A DNA stretch of 64,000 nucleotides from Flavobacterium sp. HSC-61S13 (GTDB taxonomy: Bacteria; Bacteroidota; Bacteroidia; Flavobacteriales; Flavobacteriaceae). The notes under the pieces were generated by a model. The model was not told the DNA's origin and ran no database searches. It saw only the letters and a program-made list of their open reading frames with translations. Within the stretch, counting starts at the first letter, position 1. Each line of letters opens with the position of its first letter. Location: the NCBI RefSeq assembly GCF_024171535.1, contig NZ_JALJZV010000004.1, positions 204,306 to 268,305 of the forward strand, in the 5' to 3' direction. Position numbers and translations under genes: made by a program. Shown piece after piece: positions 62,154 to 64,000 of this stretch.

Positions 62154-63494
62154 ATGATGAAATGGGAAAAGCTGTTGTCTTTAAAAAAGCACGGTGATCG
62201 TATAGAAAGAAAGCGAAAAGATGAAAATGAAACCCGTATCGGTTTTGAGGTTGATTACGACCGAATCATTTTCTCGTCGGCTTTTAGAAGTTTACAAGAC
62301 AAAACACAGGTAATTCCCTTGTCAAAAACAGATTTTGTTCATACGCGTTTAACGCATAGTTTGGAGGTTTCTGTGGTTGGTCGTTCCTTAGGACGTCTAG
62401 TGGGGCAGCAGATCTTGCAAAAGTATCCGCATTTGGATCAGGATTTGGGTTATACCGTCAATGATTTTGGAGCTATAGTAGCAGCAGCTTCGTTGGCACA
62501 TGATATTGGAAATCCTCCTTTTGGACATTCAGGTGAAAAAGCGATTGGAGATTTCTTTAGTCGAGGTAAAGGCAAGATATATCGGGACGAACTCACCGAT
62601 AAAGAATGGCAGGATTTGATTGACTTCGAAGGAAATGCGAACGGATTTTCGGTTTTGACAAAATCTCGTCCAGGTATAGAAGGCGGTGTGCGTATTTCGT
62701 ATGCTACCTTAGGAGCATTTATGAAATATCCTAAAGAGAGTTTACCCAAAAAACCAACCCGTGATATTTGTGATAAAAAATACGGTTTTTTTCAGTCCGA
62801 TAAAGAGGCGTTTGTAGCAGTAGCTGACGATTTAGGCTTGCTTCGAAAGCAAAGAGATGAATTGGCATTTCGCAGACATCCCTTGTCGTATTTGGTAGAG
62901 GCAGCAGATGATATCTGTTATACTATTATCGATTTTGAAGACGGGATTAATCTGGGGCTAATTCCAGAAGAACACGCCTTGGAATTTTTAATTAAAATTG
63001 TACAGAAGAGTATCAATGCACAGAAATATGCCCAATTATCTTGTACGGAAGATCGCGTAAGTTATTTAAGGGCTTTGGCAATTGGAAGTTTGATTCAAGA
63101 TGCAGTACGGATTTTTGTAGAGCATGAAGAGCGCATCTTAGCAGGCGATTTCCCGTACGCTTTAATGGATAAATGCGCTTATGTTGCTCAGATGAAAGAT
63201 GTGATTTCATTAAGTGTAAATAAAGTTTATCAAAGCAAAGGAGTTATTGAAAAAGAAGTAGTCGGATATCAGGTGATTCATACCTTGTTGGATCATTTTT
63301 GTACGGCCTATAACAATTCTTTTTATGGAGAGGAAACCCATTATGATTCGTTGATGTTAAAACTTTTACCAGAAAAATATCTTAGTGAAAATGATAGTTT
63401 GTATGAACGATTGATGAGTATCTGCCATTTTATATCAATGCTTACGGATGGAAAGGCCTTGGAATTGTACAGAACAATTAAAGTAACTGCATAA
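62154..63494 (+). CDS. dgt: dGTP triphosphohydrolase (dGTPase, HD domain)
   Basis: A 446-residue HD-domain enzyme that splits dGTP into deoxyguanosine and triphosphate, controlling dNTP pools. Conserved features: IIFSSAFRSLQDKTQV near residue 38-53, the metal His68 in RLTHSLEVS, the HD pair His116-Asp117 in SLAHDIGNPPFGHSGE with His125 behind it, and a further Asp in EAADDICYTIID. Length fits flavobacterial Dgt. Two ATGs (62154 and 62157) are adjacent. It is near ribonucleotide reductase, a logical but not proven functional link. Confidence 0.95.
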   Translation: MMKWEKLLSLKKHGDRIERKRKDENETRIGFEVDYDRIIFSSAFRSLQDKTQVIPLSKTDFVHTRLTHSLEVSVVGRSLGRLVGQQILQKYPHLDQDLGYTVNDFGAIVAAASLAHDIGNPPFGHSGEKAIGDFFSRGKGKIYRDELTDKEWQDLIDFEGNANGFSVLTKSRPGIEGGVRISYATLGAFMKYPKESLPKKPTRDICDKKYGFFQSDKEAFVAVADDLGLLRKQRDELAFRRHPLSYLVEAADDICYTIIDFEDGINLGLIPEEHALEFLIKIVQKSINAQKYAQLSCTEDRVSYLRALAIGSLIQDAVRIFVEHEERILAGDFPYALMDKCAYVAQMKDVISLSVNKVYQSKGVIEKEVVGYQVIHTLLDHFCTAYNNSFYGEETHYDSLMLKLLPEKYLSENDSLYERLMSICHFISMLTDGKALELYRTIKVTA

Positions 63495-63514
63495 GAAGTA
63501 AATAAAAAAAACGA

Positions 63515-63554
63515 AAAAGGGCTGTTTCCATTTAGGAGACAGCCCTTTTTTTTG
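63515..63554 (+). terminator. Terminator after dGTPase
   Basis: AAAAGGGCTGT and ACAGCCCTTTT plus inner TTCC/GGAG pairs form a long stem followed by T-run. Confidence 0.92.
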
Positions 63555-63582
63555 GTCTTTTTTTAACGATAAAACCTTAAAA

Positions 63583-63612
63583 AGTATGGAGGCTACTAAA
63601 AGAGTAGCCTCC
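63583..63612 (-). terminator. Minus-strand terminator of the T9SS type B protein gene
   Basis: GGAGGCTACT and AGTAGCCTCC form a stem; on the minus strand a T-rich stretch follows. It lies 35 bases past the stop at 63647. Confidence 0.8.
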
Positions 63613-63646
63613 AGTAGTGATCTTATTTAACGCTTACACGTCGATA

Positions 63647-64000
63647 CTACTTATTGATTTGTACCCATCCCGTTCTGGTTTTACCACGAGAAATCACCAC
63701 GTAATAGTAAGTTCCATCAGGAAGGATTTTATCTCCTTTACCTTGTCCTTGCCACTGATTGGTATAGTTTCCGTCAAAGCTGTATACCTCTGAACCGTAA
63801 CGGTTGTAGATTTTGATACTGCTAACCCCGTGATTGGATAAGTCAAAACGATCGTTTAATCCGTCGCCATTAGGAGAAATTCCCTTTGGTATTGGACATT
63901 CCTCGTAAGTTACCGTATAACTACTTTGGTCTACACATAAGCCATCTTCAGAGGAAGCATATACGTAAATGGTGGTAGCTAAAGGAACTAGAGTTCCAGG
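63647..64000 (-). CDS. C-terminal end of a T9SS type B (gliding-motility-associated, CHU_C) protein, 5' part outside window
   Basis: The minus-strand frame runs into the window edge and ends at the TAG 63649-63647. The visible 117 codons read as CPIPKGISPNGDGLNDRFDL, VSSIKIYNRYGSEVY, QWQGQGKGDKILPDGTYYYV, ending RTGWVQINK. This is the gliding-motility-associated / type B CTD (CHU_C, TIGR04131-like) that directs proteins through the type IX secretion system for attachment or release. Such proteins are usually long adhesins or repeat proteins; the rest is outside. A terminator follows. Confidence 0.92.
   Translation of the reverse strand, partial: PGTLVPLATTIYVYASSEDGLCVDQSSYTVTYEECPIPKGISPNGDGLNDRFDLSNHGVSSIKIYNRYGSEVYSFDGNYTNQWQGQGKGDKILPDGTYYYVVISRGKTRTGWVQINK

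Overview
The window comes from the chromosome of a member of the Bacteroidota, most likely the family Flavobacteriaceae. Four things support this. The DNA is AT-rich. Many genes are preceded by the Bacteroidota promoter -7 element TAnnTTTG instead of a sigma70 -10 box. Two proteins carry type IX secretion (T9SS) sorting domains, one of type A (30608..33664) and one of the CHU_C / gliding-associated type B (63647..64000, cut by the window edge). There are also large carboxypeptidase-regulatory-like outer-membrane barrels. The oleate hydratase has the same length as the one I recall from Elizabethkingia (646 residues). Genus cannot be fixed from the sequence alone.

Layout. 1-1.5 kb: minus-strand YgiB/YgiC-like operon (lipoprotein, YgiB-like lipoprotein, glutathionylspermidine-synthase-like ATP-grasp, truncated by the window). 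1.6-9.8 kb: two AraC-type regulators, tRNA-Trp, a DUF983 protein, oleate hydratase, a SulP anion transporter and a fumarylacetoacetase-family hydrolase. 9.9-17.5 kb: accessory-looking small genes (DinB-fold, membrane protein, DUF6438-like lipoprotein, CPBP protease, Crp-type regulator, MFS exporter, XRE regulator, unknown 205-residue protein). 17.6-22.3 kb: a secreted 545-residue protein plus M48 protease operon, a HEPN-like protein and a small membrane protein. 22.4-24.6 kb: tRNA(CAU), methylmalonyl-CoA epimerase, and divergently rbfA and a LolC/E-type permease.

24.8-30.2 kb is the most unusual block: three tightly packed plus-strand genes for an 838-residue Sel1-repeat protein, a compact but catalytically intact Hsp90-like ATPase, and a TPR-like protein, with its own promoter and terminator. 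It looks like a dedicated chaperone/co-chaperone module. 30.6-38.8 kb: a T9SS surface protein with two FISUMP domains, then two tandem paralogous outer-membrane barrels. 39-43.7 kb: Fur-family regulator, aldo/keto reductase, a DUF2157 membrane pair and a small barrel protein.

43.9-50.2 kb: a complete minus-strand TetR - TolC - membrane fusion protein - RND pump operon with a candidate TetR operator over its promoter. 50.3-64 kb is mostly core metabolism: polyprenyl synthetase, 2-oxoglutarate dehydrogenase E1 and E2, class Ia ribonucleotide reductase (nrdB then nrdA), a small hypothetical, an MBL-fold hydrolase, an orphan AAA ATPase, dGTPase, and the end of a T9SS type-B protein. No insertion sequences, phage genes, rRNA or CRISPR arrays are visible.
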